Assembly: GCA_024803745.1 (NCBI GenBank)
Contig: JANJXV010000043.1
Coordinates: 2,625,501-2,689,500 of the forward strand
Reading direction: 5' to 3'
DNA length: 64,000 nt
DNA from: Megascapheus bottae
Lineage: Eukaryota; Chordata; Mammalia; Rodentia; Geomyidae
Shown here: positions 11,767 to 22,818 of the stretch, in pieces
Position numbering within the stretch: position 1 is the first letter of the stretch
How the letters are laid out: each line of letters starts with the position of its first letter
Translations under genes and position numbers: made by a program
The notes under the pieces: model-generated
The model's database searches: none
Told to the model about the DNA's origin: nothing
Seen by the model: only the letters and a program-made list of their open reading frames with translations

Positions 11767-12435
11767 GCTAATTATAGCATATAGAGGAATGCAATTCCAA
11801 GGTGTAAGATTTTGAGTAGTCCCCAGACAATTTAACAACAGAAATATTCTGAATATCACTGTCTTGAGTGGGGTTCCATTAGGAGGTATGAGAATGAATG
11901 GAAACAAGGAGCCATTGGAGAATGCAGTCATGATAATTCATGTTCATGTGTGTAAAAAATGAAATTTGGATCTCAATGTGCACATTGGTGAAAGGGTAGG
12001 TGGAAGAGAAGCATGATGGAAGAGATGAATCTGATGAGGATACTTTGTACAAGTGTATGGACTTGCTAATGTGAAATGTGTTTCTACAAGGAAGTTAAGA
12101 GAGAAAGTGTTAAAAAGAAAAAGTAGCTTAGTCAAATTATTAAATGATATAGTCTATAACTATCATCAGTAACTTCTTTGAAATACAAACTATAGTAAAA
12201 CTGTTTCAGTTAAGTATGTGTGGAGAGGCAAGCACACAAATGATATCAGCACACATTCTTCTCCCGATAATTTAAAAAATACATTTTACATTATTGATCT
12301 TATATCATATTATTTGTCTCAAACATATTCTCTAAATCAATAAACCCTCTGTAATGTAAAATAGCTTATGGACTCATTTTCCTACCCCGTCACAAATAAT
12401 AATCATTTATTGGTTTCTATGATGAAAATCAGGTT

Positions 12436-12597
12436 TAGCTGTGTGCCTATTGTTCACACAGAATAGCCAAGAGACTCAGGAACAGAGACCTGAGAATTTC
12501 AGTTTCAAAGCCATCTAGGGCTGGAAAGTCCATCAGAATTTGAGCTCCTATTAAAGATACATGCACACAAACACACACACACAGACACACACACACA

Positions 12598-12652
<55 letters not shown>

Positions 12653-12752
12653 GTGCTTTTATACATCAAGTAGTAGAAGAATAGTCCTGAGCAAAAAAGC
12701 TCAGGAACAGTGTCCATACCCTGAGTTCCAGCACCAGCACTGCTTCAAACAA
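12436..12752 (+). mobile_element. B1-like/Geo SINE split by a (CA)n tract
   Basis: A decayed B1-like left half (12436-12545) and a Geo right half (12650-12752) flank a CA repeat at 12557-12650. The same SINE-(CA)n-SINE arrangement is at 25280-25560, so the microsatellite arose inside the SINE before the duplication. Confidence 0.75.
12557..12650. repeat. (CA)n microsatellite
   Basis: Begins as CA interrupted by CAGA units and becomes pure CA from about 12602. Confidence 0.98.
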
Positions 12753-12876
12753 ACTAACAAAAAAACAAGGAAACCTCAAAAATAACACCCATCTTACTTT
12801 TGTTAGTCAGGATCTAGAGGCTCACCCCTGAAATCTGGGGATCTGGCCCGTCCTGTTCTTTAACAAGCACTAGATC

Positions 12877-13110
12877 CTAGCCGGTGGGGTGGCTCAAGCC
12901 ATTAACCGTAGCTACTCGAGTGGATAAGATCTGTGGATTAAGGTCCAAAACCAGCCTGGGCACGAAAGGACTTGAGACTTTTATCTCAAAATTACCTCTA
13001 GAAAATGTCAAGTGGGGCTTTGGTCAAAGGTGGGCTTGGACTTGATCTAAAGAGCTCAGGGAACGCACTCACGCTGAGTTTATCCCCTTGAACCAAAAAA
13101 AAATCCCTGG
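12877..13110 (+). mobile_element. B1-like/Geo SINE
   Basis: 'cctagccggtggggtggctc' begins the B1-like half. 'gacttgatctaaagagctca' marks the Geo half, followed by an A-rich end. The orthologous copy in duplicon C is 25670-25905. Confidence 0.85.
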
Positions 13111-13552
13111 AACCTATGTATAAAATAACTAAAAACAACATGTTGGTCGTAAATCATTTGCCAAGAAATGAGAAAGCCCCAAGTTCAAACACCAGTGCTA
13201 CCAAAACCAAAATAAACTGTTTTTCTCCAATTTTAGTGAGGTAAAATATCAATGACAGAAATGTCATATATCAACCACTGTAAAATTCAGTTGGAATATC
13301 ATCTCCAGGAATATTTCATCTTTGCAAACTAAAATTTTATGCATTTAAAACAGTTGAATCCTTACTCATGAATATCCTTGACATAGCCAGGAATTTTCTC
13401 TAGTGCTCCTGTGTCATCAATTATACTGATGAAACCAGACAAATACAAAGAATGTTCAGAGACAGGTAGGGATACACAGGAATTTGGGTTAAATTTTCTT
13501 CCAATGCAAAACCATATTACAGATGGATTCCCTACCTCCTGGTGTCAGCTCC

Positions 13553-14500
13553 TCATTTGAACAGCCTGATCAGGACACTTTTGAGGTCCCTGTTACTCTG
13601 GCTGTACATGAAGGTGTTCAGGAAAGGAGTGACCACTGTGTACATCACTGAGGACAGCACTGCCCCTGGAAGAATGTGACACAGCTGATTCAACATAAAC
13701 ACCCAATGCTGTCCCAAAGAATAAACACACCACTGACAGATGAGAGCCACAGTTGGAGAAGGCTTTGTTCTTCCCTCCTGATGATGGAATTCTCAGCACT
13801 GAAGAAATAATTTCATAGTAAGAGAGAAGGATTCCAAAGATTGGAGGAAATCCATCAATGAGAGAAACAACATATTTGAAGACATCATTTGAGAGTGTGT
13901 CTCTACAGGATAGATCCAGGATTTGAGAAGGGTCACAGAAGAAATTTGGGATTTCCAATTCCTTGAAATCGGTCATCCTCAATGCCATCCACACATGCAG
14001 CTGTCCTTCCAAGAAGCTGACAACAAGTGACAGCAGAACCAAGGAGACACAGAGATGAGGGTTCATGATGAGAGGGTAATTCAGGGGGTGACAGATGGCC
14101 ACAAAGTGGTCATAGGCCATCACAGTAAGAAGCAGAACATCCATACAGCAAAAAAGTAGAAGAGGCACATTTTGTGAGGCAGCCTACACAGGAGATGGCT
14201 CTGCTGTGACTCTGCAGGTTCACGAGCATCTTCGGCACAGTGGTGGAGATGAAGCAGATGTCATCTAAGGAGAGGATGGAGGGGAAGAAGTACATGGGGG
14301 TGTGGAGGTGGGGGTCAGAGCTGACAGCCAGGATGATAAGCAGATTTCCCATCACAGTGATCAGGTACATGGACAGGAAGAGCCAAAAGAGCATGGGTTG
14401 TAATTTTGGATCCTCTGAGATTCTCAGGAGAAGGAAATCTGTAATGTGGATTAGATTTTGTGCTTCTTTATCACCTGGACATCTGCTCACAAAAACAAAA
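13553..14500 (-). pseudogene. Olfactory receptor pseudogene, OR7-like (duplicon A)
   Basis: Class II olfactory receptor, a seven-helix odorant GPCR of the olfactory sensory neuron membrane. The 5' part reads in one frame from 14514 to about 14170: [20 protein letters not shown], then GNLLIIL (TM1) and [10 protein letters not shown] one-base loss near 14165, at the junction of the TM3 leader, shifts the frame. 13680-14168 then carries [13 protein letters not shown] (TM3/IC2, with the usual DR changed to DH), [20 protein letters not shown] and FSNCGSHLSVV (TM6, the usual KAFSTC changed). A second shift near 13665 separates TM7, where NPF is changed to NTF and the Ser before LRN is altered. The two frameshifts and several lost signature residues make it non-functional. 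It is closest to the pseudogenes at 20.4 and 26.3 kb. Confidence 0.93.
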
Positions 14501-15169
14501 ATGTCTTGATACAAAGGAAAACAAATATCCAGGTATTTTCAGCTGTAAATATTTGAAACTCAAGTATTTACAAGTTTGAACCATGTACCACTTATGAAGT
14601 ACCGTATTGTAGGGTTTGTGAATTGTGGCAATGATTTACTTCTAGAATTTTCTCACTCTGTGATGGCTGTTCCTGTATTCTGGGTACATGTCTGCGCAGT
14701 GACACACAGCTGTGTTGGAAAGCCGAGAACGTAAAGGCTGGCTAGAGGAAGATCACCTGACAGTACAGCCCACCCTTTTCGTAGTGTGGGGGAGCAGGTT
14801 CCAGGGAAGCAGAAGGGATCTAAGAGTTTTACGTTTATGATACATGTCTCTGAGTAGGGGCCTATTTTTTGGAGCCAGAGCCCTGCCCTAGGTTTTTGGA
14901 AGGCCATCCACTGACAGGGTGGGAGAGTGGGATTTTATGTGTAGATTGAGATTCTGGGTTTTAAACTGGGCTGGAGGATTTCAGGAAGATTTCCCTGGGG
15001 GAAGGGCCAGCAGTAGTTCAAGCCACTAGAGCAATATTGAGTTAGGAGAACAAAGCAGTTTCCCATCCATTAGTGCAGTGAATATTTTTATCTCACTTAA
15101 AAGAAAATCTAATCCCATGGACAGTCACTCCTTATTTATCTATATTCTTTCATCAAGCAGGCAGGAATT

Positions 15170-15445
15170 TACTTCTGATTCCTCTGGACTTGCCTCTTTT
15201 GGCATTATGGCATTTGTAGGAAAATGGGCAGGCCTGGAAATGTGGTATTGAGTGAAATAAGTCAGGCTCAGAGAAACAAAAGGTATTTGTCCTCTAAACC
15301 ATAGAAATTAAATCTCAGTTTTCAGGATATATGAATACACATTGGTTCATGTACAGCAATGCACACACAAATTGAGTAAAGTGTGGCGGGAAAGGATTCT
15401 GATGGAACAACTCCTCTCTATAGTTTAACCACATGAATAGGAGGA
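15170..15445 (+). mobile_element. Ancient LINE-1 3' end (duplicon A copy)
   Basis: 'ggcctggaaatgtggtattg' and 'agtgaaataagtcaggctca' are the classic block at the ORF2/3' UTR border of old mammalian L1s. Counterparts in the other duplicons are 22100-22385 and 27975-28265, so it predates the duplications. 14515-15170 is shared duplicon sequence with no gene seen. Confidence 0.7.
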
Positions 15446-15483
15446 AGCTGAAACAGCCTGCTCCTTAAAAATATACAGTGTTC

Positions 15484-15640
15484 CATGGGCAGGTAGCTCA
15501 CACTTCTAATCCTAACTATTCCAGAGGCTGAGGTCTGAGATTTACAGGTGGAAGCCAGTCTGTGGCAGGGAATTCTAGGAATATCTTGTTTTCAATTACC
15601 TAGCAAAAAGCAGGAAGTTAGGAGGAGGCAAAATGAAAGG
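15484..15640 (+). mobile_element. Decayed B1-like SINE
   Basis: 'catgggcaggtagctcacac' and 'ttccagaggctgaggtctga' mark the B1-like half. It is shared with 22415-22625 and 28295-28490, where a Geo-like half follows. Confidence 0.65.
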
Positions 15641-16244
15641 ATCTCCAGGAACTTAGGAAAGTGGTTTGAACCATTTATATGCTGCTACATTTGGTGACCC
15701 ACAAATGAGAATGAATAGCACAGTAGGTATAGAATTCTCCATTACATATATTGGTACCCCTAACTTTCAACCCCTACCTGCAAATTCACTGACATACACT
15801 TTCCAGACTCCTTGTGTGTAAGGTTTTACAAGTGCATCCTCACCACCTGTGATGCCCAAACCATCCTACCTATTTTCATGCTGCAGAGAAACATTCCTTC
15901 AGCACCCATCCTGCCCTACTCTATGGTTTAAGCTGCTTCCCTCTTCAGCTATGGCCCAGGTAGACAGATCTAAGCACCCCAGATCTGGTGCCCAGCATAA
16001 GTCCAGCCTCTGTCCTCAGGAAAGAGATGGAGACACAGAAGGAGCAGAGACGATGTTGATGAGGAGACAGATATAGGACCAGTGTCCTGGAGACAGGAAA
16101 GTGATGGTTCATCCTTGGCTCATACATGGCCTTGAAGGGTTAATACCGACAGGTCACAATTAACCAAATTGTGTGTATTAATAGGCCAAGTCTCTGGACA
16201 TTTCCAACACAGGGATGGCAGAATCATGAAAACAATACATGACA

Positions 16245-16440
16245 TGTGGCCAGGAGTGTGGCATAGAGTAGTGTCCTCACCTATTATGCACAGAGCCCTA
16301 AATACGATTCCCTTGAAAGTCATAAACTAAAAAAAAACAGAAGTTGTGCTGTGACTCAAGTGGAAGAATAGTGTCACTGACAAAAATGTGTTCAAGGACA
16401 ATGCCCAGGCCCTGAGCTCAAGCCCCTGGACTGGCAAAAA
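16245..16440 (+). mobile_element. IDL-Geo SINE at the edge of duplicon A
   Basis: A tRNA-like half is followed by the Geo half ('gctgtgactcaagtggaaga', 'ctgagctcaagcccctggac'). It is absent from the equivalent position in duplicons B and C (23418 and 29405), so it was inserted after duplication or marks the breakpoint. Confidence 0.8.
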
Positions 16441-17089
16441 AAGAATAAGATTTTAAGTAGTTGTGCACTGGTTTCTTCATTACCATATTAATATTAATTT
16501 GTTGTACCAAGAGGTTACAGTTCAACATATCAGTTTGTGAGTATAATGTATTTTGGTTGTTGACATCCTTTCTGTCTCCCCAACTGTCCCAACTTCAACA
16601 ATATCTTCAATATTCTATTTTTTACAAAAGATAAACATTTTAATTACATTAAAGTACTTGTCCAAGGAGTTTCCACTCAATAAAACAGTTGATGAACACA
16701 ATGCATCTTGATCCTTATCAACACTTTCATTCTCATTCATTCTACCCAAACTCCCCTCCCTTAAATTGTCTTCATTTTGAAGGGTATGTATAAAATCTTT
16801 AATAACATTTCTCCCCTTCTGTCTTCATTCTTCTACAATCCTCTTTCTTACCCTCTAGATTTCCATTACCCCCATTTTCTGATACTCAGAAACATCATGA
16901 TACATTCTTCATTTTGTACAAATAAATAGGGGGTTTTCTTAAGACATATGTCACTGTCCTTCTACTATAATATGAATATGTGCTCTCAAGTTTGACCTTA
17001 ATATGGGGGAGAAGTCAAAGCTTTGTGTTGTATGATTTCTCGTTGTGAAATGGAAAGAAGCAGATGGGTCATTAAAAAGTTCGGAGCGA
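16441..17089 (-). mobile_element. Old LINE-1 3' end remnant (part)
   Basis: On the minus strand 16640-16990 resembles the tail of the old L1 copies at 29770-30580 and 18240-19030 ('gatcaagatgcattgtgttc', then an ATTAAAATG-type end). The rest of the interval (16441-16640 and 16990-17089) is AT-rich and unassigned. Confidence 0.45.
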
Positions 17090-17208
17090 GGAGAGAGTGA
17101 AGGCACGAGTAGGGGAAGGTGACAGTTTTGGAGAAGTGACATTGATGAAGATATATAATATTCATAAACTGCTTTGGTAACTGTCAAATCCTTAGTACAA
17201 CTACTCAA

Positions 17209-17245
<37 letters not shown>

Positions 17246-17254
17246 GGGATAAAA

Positions 17255-17640
17255 GAACTTGTCAGTGGCGGAAGATGGCGGTGGTTCAGTGTGAGTCTTT
17301 CTGTGCTCTCTCCAAGATACCAGTTCTAGAATCATAGGGGAAAGTTTATACCCAAAGATCAACATTAAGTAAGCTTTAGCACCACAGCCATATCAGGCAG
17401 AGAGGAAAAAGGCAGCAAATTGAAGCAAGAAGACAGTGTGGAGCGCCGCCAGCGGCTCGGAGCCACCATGGAGACAAAGCCTTTCTCATGAACCTGAGCG
17501 CACAGATCTTCTTGGCAGCAGAGACCAGTGTCAGACAGAGCCAGACAGAGCCTACGCGAGCCCAGAGCCATCAACTAGCCGTGTCGCGCAAGTGCCAGCT
17601 TCACGGAACCAGAAAACCCATCAATTTTGAGTACCTCCAT
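17255..17640 (+). promoter_or_regulatory. LINE-1 5' UTR (left arm), YY1-like site
   Basis: Resembles the leader before L1 ORF1 at 2850-3330 (shared 'gataccagttctag', 'tttagcaccacag', 'gccagcttcacgg'). At its start lies AAGATGGCG (17272-17280), the core of the YY1 site found near the transcription start of human L1. No ORF1 follows; the sequence runs into the inverted partner instead. Internal open frames (17436-17851) are not L1 or cellular proteins that I recognise. Confidence 0.7.
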
Positions 17641-17814
17641 AGAAAAACATTGGGAAGGGATCCTCTTCTCCACCAGCCTAGAGCAGCGCCATCGTGACTG
17701 CTGGCAAAGACCCAGCCAAAACAACTGTAGTCTGAGAAGTGGTGATGGCAGCGCCATCATTCAAAAGGGCAAATGTATTCCCAGAGGCAGCTTGGCTGGA
17801 TGTCTGTTCCACAG

Positions 17815-18195
17815 AGGTTTTCACAATTTGATGGGTTTTCTGGTTTCATGAAGCTGACAGGTCCGCGACAGGCTGGGTGACCACTCTAGCCTTGGGCAGG
17901 CTTGGTCTGGCTCTTTGTGGAACCAGCAGGTCTGAGCTGCCGCGAAGCACTGTCTGCTCAGTTTCAGGAGAAAGGTTTTGTCTTCACAGTGGCTCCAAGC
18001 AGCTCGCTCTGCTCCATGCTGTCTTCTAATTCCAGTTTTCTGCCTTTTTCTCTCCTTCTTAGATCTCTGTGGTGCTAAAGGTAACTTAGGATCGATCTTG
18101 CGGTATGAACTTTCCCCTATGATGCCAGAACTGGTATCTTGGAGACAGCACAGAAAGACTCAACAGTGAACCGCCGCCATATTCTGCCAACGACA
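17815..18195 (-). promoter_or_regulatory. LINE-1 5' UTR (right arm, converging)
   Basis: Minus-strand copy of the same leader, with AATATGGCGGC (18173-18183 on the minus strand) where the left arm has the YY1-like core. It would transcribe towards the left arm. No ORF1 is attached. Confidence 0.7.
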
Positions 18196-18239
18196 AGTTC
18201 TTTTATCCCTATTATTATTATTATTATTTTTAAGTAGTT

Positions 18240-19030
18240 GTACTAAGGATTTGACAGTTGCCAAAACAGTTTTTGAATATAATACATCTTGATCAAAGTC
18301 ACTCCTCCCATATTATCACCTTCCCCTACTCACCCCTTCACTCACTCTTCATGATTTTGTGGGATATACATTGGATGCGTGTCTGCATTCTCACTATCTT
18401 CTTATCCTCATCTATCCCTAGACTCCACCCAAACCCAGTCACTACCCACTGCCTGATGTTAATTTCTCTGAACCTAGATTTTGCCTTTCTATAGAAATAC
18501 ACCACCTAATGTATTTACGAAGGAGTTTGTGAGCTAAATGTACCTTCCACATACAAGGGAAAACATGGATCCTGTATCTCTGTGAGTCTAACTTACTTCC
18601 TTTAACATAATTTTTTTCCAGGATTTTCCAGTTCTTTCCCAGTGATAAAATACTATCCTCACCAATGGATGACTAGAAATTTACTATGTCTAGATACGAC
18701 ATTTCTTGGCTCCATTGACCCAATGAGTTTGCTCTAGGCTGATTCCATCCATGACTGTTAAACTACCAACAGCAGAATCCTCACATCCTGTATATAGTTT
18801 GTTTTTTCTTTTCCATAGTGCTGTCCTCCCATATGGCTCCCCAGTTCCTCATTTTAATGGGGAATCTGTACCCCTAAGAATCCTCACATCTGTAAGGCCT
18901 CTGTGCACTTGTTGCTTTATGTTTGTGATCCTCAGGATCGTTCCACGGGGTGCAAGTTCAATGCATTCCCCATACATGTGCTATAGTGAATCCTGGGACT
19001 CTTCTACATCATATGGGACCATCCTAATCC
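18240..19030 (-). mobile_element. Old LINE-1 3' segment
   Basis: The reverse complement matches 29770-30580 along its length by eye: the 'gagtctcaggattcac' area, the 'gcagccatatgggaggagag' area, 'tccattagtgaggac', and the tail 'gtgagtaggggaaggtgata'. It belongs to the same family as the outer part of the inverted repeat and overlaps its right arm. Confidence 0.7.
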
Positions 19031-19039
19031 ATTGAAGAA

Positions 19040-19250
19040 ATGTCGCATGGGGACCCAGCTGGGCTGGGGCTATTGCACTTCAGGGATGAAGGGCTGAACT
19101 TTGAATGTTAGGTAGAATTGGAGACACAAGCTCAGAGCTGGTGATTAGTTAGATTTTTGGTGTGTTTGGTCCAAGTCTCTGTGGACATACTGTTGTTAAC
19201 AGATGAAGAAGAGAAAGGAGAACTCAAACCTGCTTCTTAGTGAAGAAAGA
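19040..19250. promoter_or_regulatory. Recurrent OR-cluster block, copy 2 (weak)
   Basis: Short landmarks agree with the other blocks: 'gctcagagctggtgattag' against 'gctcacagctggcaattag' at 62270-62289, and 'tttggtccaagtctctgtgg' against 'attggtccaaagcatccaaa' at about 42245. It lies upstream of the OR pseudogene at 13.55-14.50 kb once the inserted L1 sequence is discounted. The assignment is tentative. Confidence 0.25.
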
Positions 19251-19309
19251 ATATTTACAGAAGGGAATTGTCCTCCTCCTTTAGGAAGAACGAGCTTCCA
19301 TCATTTGTG

Positions 19310-20281
19310 AAGAAATAAATTTCGAGGACAAAATTCAAATAAAGTCAAGCCAGACCCAGAGATGCTAAGGATGCATATTTTCTCTCATATGTGGTAGTTA
19401 GATCTAATTTATAATTATATAATGATATTCATGTGGGGTAATTTGCAAAGGTACCCTATTTGTACCCTAAAGTGTGCTATGTTCAGGGAGGGGGTTAAAT
19501 GGTGTCATTCCTTAGAAAACTCACTCTCAGTCCACAAGAATGAATGCCAGGAAGCTGGAACGTCTTGAAGGCTTAGAGCAATGAAATTTATAAAACTAAT
19601 GTGAGGAAAATAGAGAAATTAATGTCTAGAGATGAAGATGTCAAACACATTTCATAGCTATGTTACCAAGACAAGGGAAAACCAATGTATCAACTGAAAT
19701 ATGATATATATAGGATAGAGTTTAAATGGTGCAATTCATTAGAACTCCCAGAATACCGGCCAACAAAATGATAATCAGAAAATAGCATACTGGATATAGT
19801 AAGATGCTAAATGAAAGGGCCTCTAGAATGTAGAAGCAAAAGCTATGACTGTTTGTCATAATCAGTAGAAAGCTTGGGCTCTCCTAGCAGAGATTTACAT
19901 TAGAGTAAAACCTAGATTTATACGGTCATATAGGATGACACTAAATGAAAGAATTTCCAGGATATAAGAAGAAAGCCATACAACGAGTGATTGTTGTCCT
20001 TAATGTACTATGTTATCTCTCAACTCTTTTGCTACCCTTTGATTCTCACATAATGTTACAGTATTTTACCTTGTTATCTGATATATTGTATATATGTTAT
20101 TTGGTTATTTGAAATGGGATAGGGAAGAAGGGAAAACAAGATGAGAGTCGGGGTGGGGGGAGGTAAATGGGGACCAAGACATGAGAAAAGGTATCAATGT
20201 GTGTGAAGTAATACACCTTCTATCCTGTGAATATAATGTAACCCTTATTATTAATTATAATAAACATATATGAAAATAATG
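19310..20281 (+). mobile_element. Two LINE-1 3' ends in tandem
   Basis: 19310-19850 is an old L1 end ('agtcaagccagacccagaga'). 19855-20281 is a younger L1 3' UTR starting at the 'cataatcagtagaaagcttg' block, with the G-rich tract at 20146-20163 and an A-rich end. It abuts the left edge of duplicon B at about 20285. Confidence 0.8.
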
Positions 20282-20441
20282 AACTCCTTCTTCATGGATC
20301 ACCTTGATCTAGCCAGCAATTACCTTCGGTGCTCCTGTGCCATGAAATATTCTAATGAAACAAAGAAAGAAAAACTATGTCTGCAGCGAGGTAGGACTTA
20401 AAATTCTGAGTGCTAAATTTTCTTCCTTCTGGAAAACCATA

Positions 20442-21430
20442 TTACAGATGGATTTCCTGCCTCCTGGGGTCAGCTCTTGGTTTGTACAATGCACTCAGGA
20501 CACTTTTTATGTCCCTGTTCCTCAGGCTGTACATGAAGGGGTTTAGGAGAGGAGTGACCACTGTGTACATCACTGAGGAATCAGCGCTGCCCCTGGGGGA
20601 ATGTGACATAGTTGATCCAAAATACATACCCAATGCTGTTCCAAAGAATAAACACACCGACAGGTGAGAGCCACAGGTGGAGAAAGCTTTGTACTTCCCT
20701 CCTGGTGATGGAATTCTCAGCACTGAAGAGATAATTTTTAGTAAGAGAAAAAAATGCCTGAGATTGGCAAGAGCCCAGATATGACACCAACAAAAAGTTT
20801 AAATAAGTCATTTGTGAGTGAGTGCTTACAGGAAATATCCAGTGTTTGAAAAGGGTCACAGAAGAAATTTGAGATTTCCAATGCCTTGAAACCGGTTAAC
20901 TGTAATGCCATCCACACGTGCACCTGTCCATCCAAGAGGCTGATGACAAGTGACAACAGAACCAAGGAGACACACAGACGAGGGTTCATGATGACAGGGT
21001 AATTCAGGGGGTGACAGATGGCCACAAAGCGGTCATAGGCCATCACAGTAAGAAGCATAACGTGCATACAGCAAAAAATGATGAAGAGACACATCTGTGT
21101 GAGGCAGCCTGCATAGGAGATGGCTCTGCTGTGACTCTGCTGTTCATCAGCATCTTGGGGATGGTGGTGGACATGAAGCAGATGTCATCCAAGGAGAGGA
21201 TGGAGAGGAAGAAGTACATGGGGGTGTGGAGGTGGGGGTCATTGGTGATGGCCAGGATGATGAGCAGATTTCCCATCCTAGTGATCAGGTACATGGACAG
21301 GAACAGTCCAAAGAGGATGGGTTGTAATTTTGGATCCTCTGAGATTCTCAGGAGAAGGAAATATGTAACCTGGGTTATATTTAGTGCCTCTATATCACCT
21401 CTGCAACTGCTCAAAAACAAAAGCATCTTG
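20442..21430 (-). pseudogene. Olfactory receptor pseudogene, OR7-like (duplicon B)
   Basis: The coding sequence is split over three frames. 21043-21486 carries an N-terminal segment with an N-glycosylation sequon (NIT), [20 protein letters not shown] and TM1-TM2. A shift near 21140 breaks the EC1 region. 20738-21094 carries TM3-TM5 with an intact MAYDRFVAICHPL, and a shift near 20735 breaks TM5/IC3. 20442-20723 carries [12 protein letters not shown] and [15 protein letters not shown]. An ATG (21427-21425, minus strand) starts [14 protein letters not shown], but a pyrimidine-rich tract ending in AG lies just downstream of it, so that start may not be the ancestral one. At least two frame breaks mean no intact product. 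Confidence 0.93.
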
Positions 21431-22099
21431 TTAGGAAAATGAAGCACATATCCAGAAATTGTCAGCTCTAAATATTTGAAACTCAAGTATACACAAGTTT
21501 GATTGTTGCACCACCTATGCAGTCCAATATACTAATGAGTGTTTCTGAATTGTGGCAACCACTTACTTCAAGAATTTTCTCATTCTGAGATACCTTGGTC
21601 CTCAGGCATTTGTCTACATGTGTGATCAGGGACACACAGGTTTGTTGGAATGCCAAGAACAACTGGGCTGGTAGAGCAAGATCCCTGACAGTACAACACA
21701 CCCTTGTGGAGTGTGGGGGAGCAGGTTCCAGGGCAGCAGGGAGTATGTAAGAGTTTTATACATTTATGATGCAGGTCTCTATCTAGGAGCCTATTTTTTG
21801 GACCCAGTCGCCTGCCCTACGCTCTTGAAATCCCTCCCTGACAGGGTGGAGAGTGGGCTTTCATATATAGATTTAGATTCTGGGTTGTAAACGGGGCTGG
21901 AGGATTTGTGGATGATCCCTTGGGGGAAGGGCCAGCAGTAGGCCAAGCCACTAGAGCAATATTAAGTTAGACTCTACCACAGTAGAGTCCCGTCCATTAG
22001 TACAATGAATATTGTTTAATCTACTGGAAAGGAAACCCAATCCTATTCATTCTTATTCATCTCTACTATGACTGCAGGGAGGTACAAATATACTTCTGG

Positions 22100-22385
22100 T
22101 TCTTCTGCAATTCCCACTTCTGCTATTATGATATTTGTACGGAAATGAGTAGGCATGGAAATGTGGTATTGAGTGAAATAAGTCAGGCTCAGAGAAACAA
22201 AGGACAGTTATCCTTCTCTAAAACATGGAAATTCGATCTCAATTATCAAGATGTATGAATACATATAGGGTCATGTGTATCAATGCACAAACCAATTGAG
22301 TAAAGTGTAGTAGGAAAGGATTCCTATGGAATAACTCCATTCATCAACTCATCCGTTGTTTAACCAAATGAATAAGAGGAATGTA
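22100..22385 (+). mobile_element. Ancient LINE-1 3' end (duplicon B copy)
   Basis: Same block as 15170-15445 and 27975-28265, including 'ggcatggaaatgtggtattg' and 'caattgagtaaagtgtagta'. Confidence 0.7.
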
Positions 22386-22414
22386 AAAAACCTGCTCTTT
22401 AAAAATATACAATT

Positions 22415-22625
22415 TTCCAGGGGCAGGTGGCTCATTATTCTAGAGAATAAGGTCTGAGAACCACAGCTGAAAGCCTGATGGAGCAGGGATGTCTGAGAAA
22501 CACTTCTCCTCAATTAACTAGTCAAAAGCAGGAAGTGGAGCTGTAGCAATCAGCAAAAATCCCAAGGACAACACTTAGGCCCTGAGTTCCAGGCCCAGAA
22601 CCTACGTGCAGAACCTGTGTGCATA
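22415..22625 (+). mobile_element. Decayed B1-like/Geo SINE
   Basis: Matches 28295-28490. The Geo half is visible as 'gcaggaagtggagctgtagc' and 'caggcccagaacctacgtgc'. A short CA/TG stretch follows. Confidence 0.65.
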
Positions 22626-22763
22626 CACACATGTACACACCACATAAGGTGAAACATATGAAATGAGAAAGAATAGTGTAAGAACAAGAGCTATGAGGAC
22701 ACTGGGTATATCTGTCAATACTTTCATTGATGTAATGTCCTCTTGTCATTTTCATCATTATCC

Positions 22764-22818
22764 TTCCTCTTCCTCCTCCTCCTCCTCCTCCTCCTCCTCC
22801 TCCTCTTCCTCTTCCTCT
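22764..22818. repeat. (CTC)n / (TCC)n microsatellite
   Basis: CTCCTC tract with TCTTCC edges. The corresponding tract at 28700-28803 in duplicon C is longer. Duplicon A lacks it at the equivalent site. Confidence 0.95.

Larger units (their letters stand above)
11262..16244. repeat. OR segmental duplicon A
   Basis: This block is colinear with duplicon C (23686-29595) and, over its right part, with duplicon B (20285-23690). In order it carries the conserved block, a SINE, a shared unique stretch (11770-12430 like 24600-25270), a SINE with a (CA)n tract, a second SINE, the OR pseudogene, a shared 5' flank, an old L1 piece and a SINE. The match ends where an IDL-Geo SINE sits at 16245. Confidence 0.8.
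17090..18350. repeat. Large imperfect inverted repeat of L1 ends
   Basis: The left arm (about 17090-17640) and the right arm (about 17815-18350) are reverse complements with many small mismatches. From outside to inside each arm holds an old L1 3' tail ('caaatccttagtacaactac'), a (TAA)n tract (17207-17245 left, its complement 18207-18231 right), 'gggataaaagaacttgtc', and an L1 5' UTR running inwards. The roughly 175-bp centre is poorly paired except for a small hairpin TGATGGC-AGC-GCCATCA at 17743-17759. A transcript crossing it could fold into a hairpin with a stem of about 540 bp. Confidence 0.85.

Noticed and set aside
12447..12785. Cys/Val and Thr/His repeat frames at CA/GT tracts (also 25256-25493, 28453-28635, 32427-32731, 34861-35412)
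   Set aside because: Microsatellite translations without coding signal.
17436..17851. Overlapping short frames inside the inverted repeat
   Set aside because: They lie in L1 5' UTR sequence; the same region has different frames in the opposite arm and in the copy at 2850-3330.
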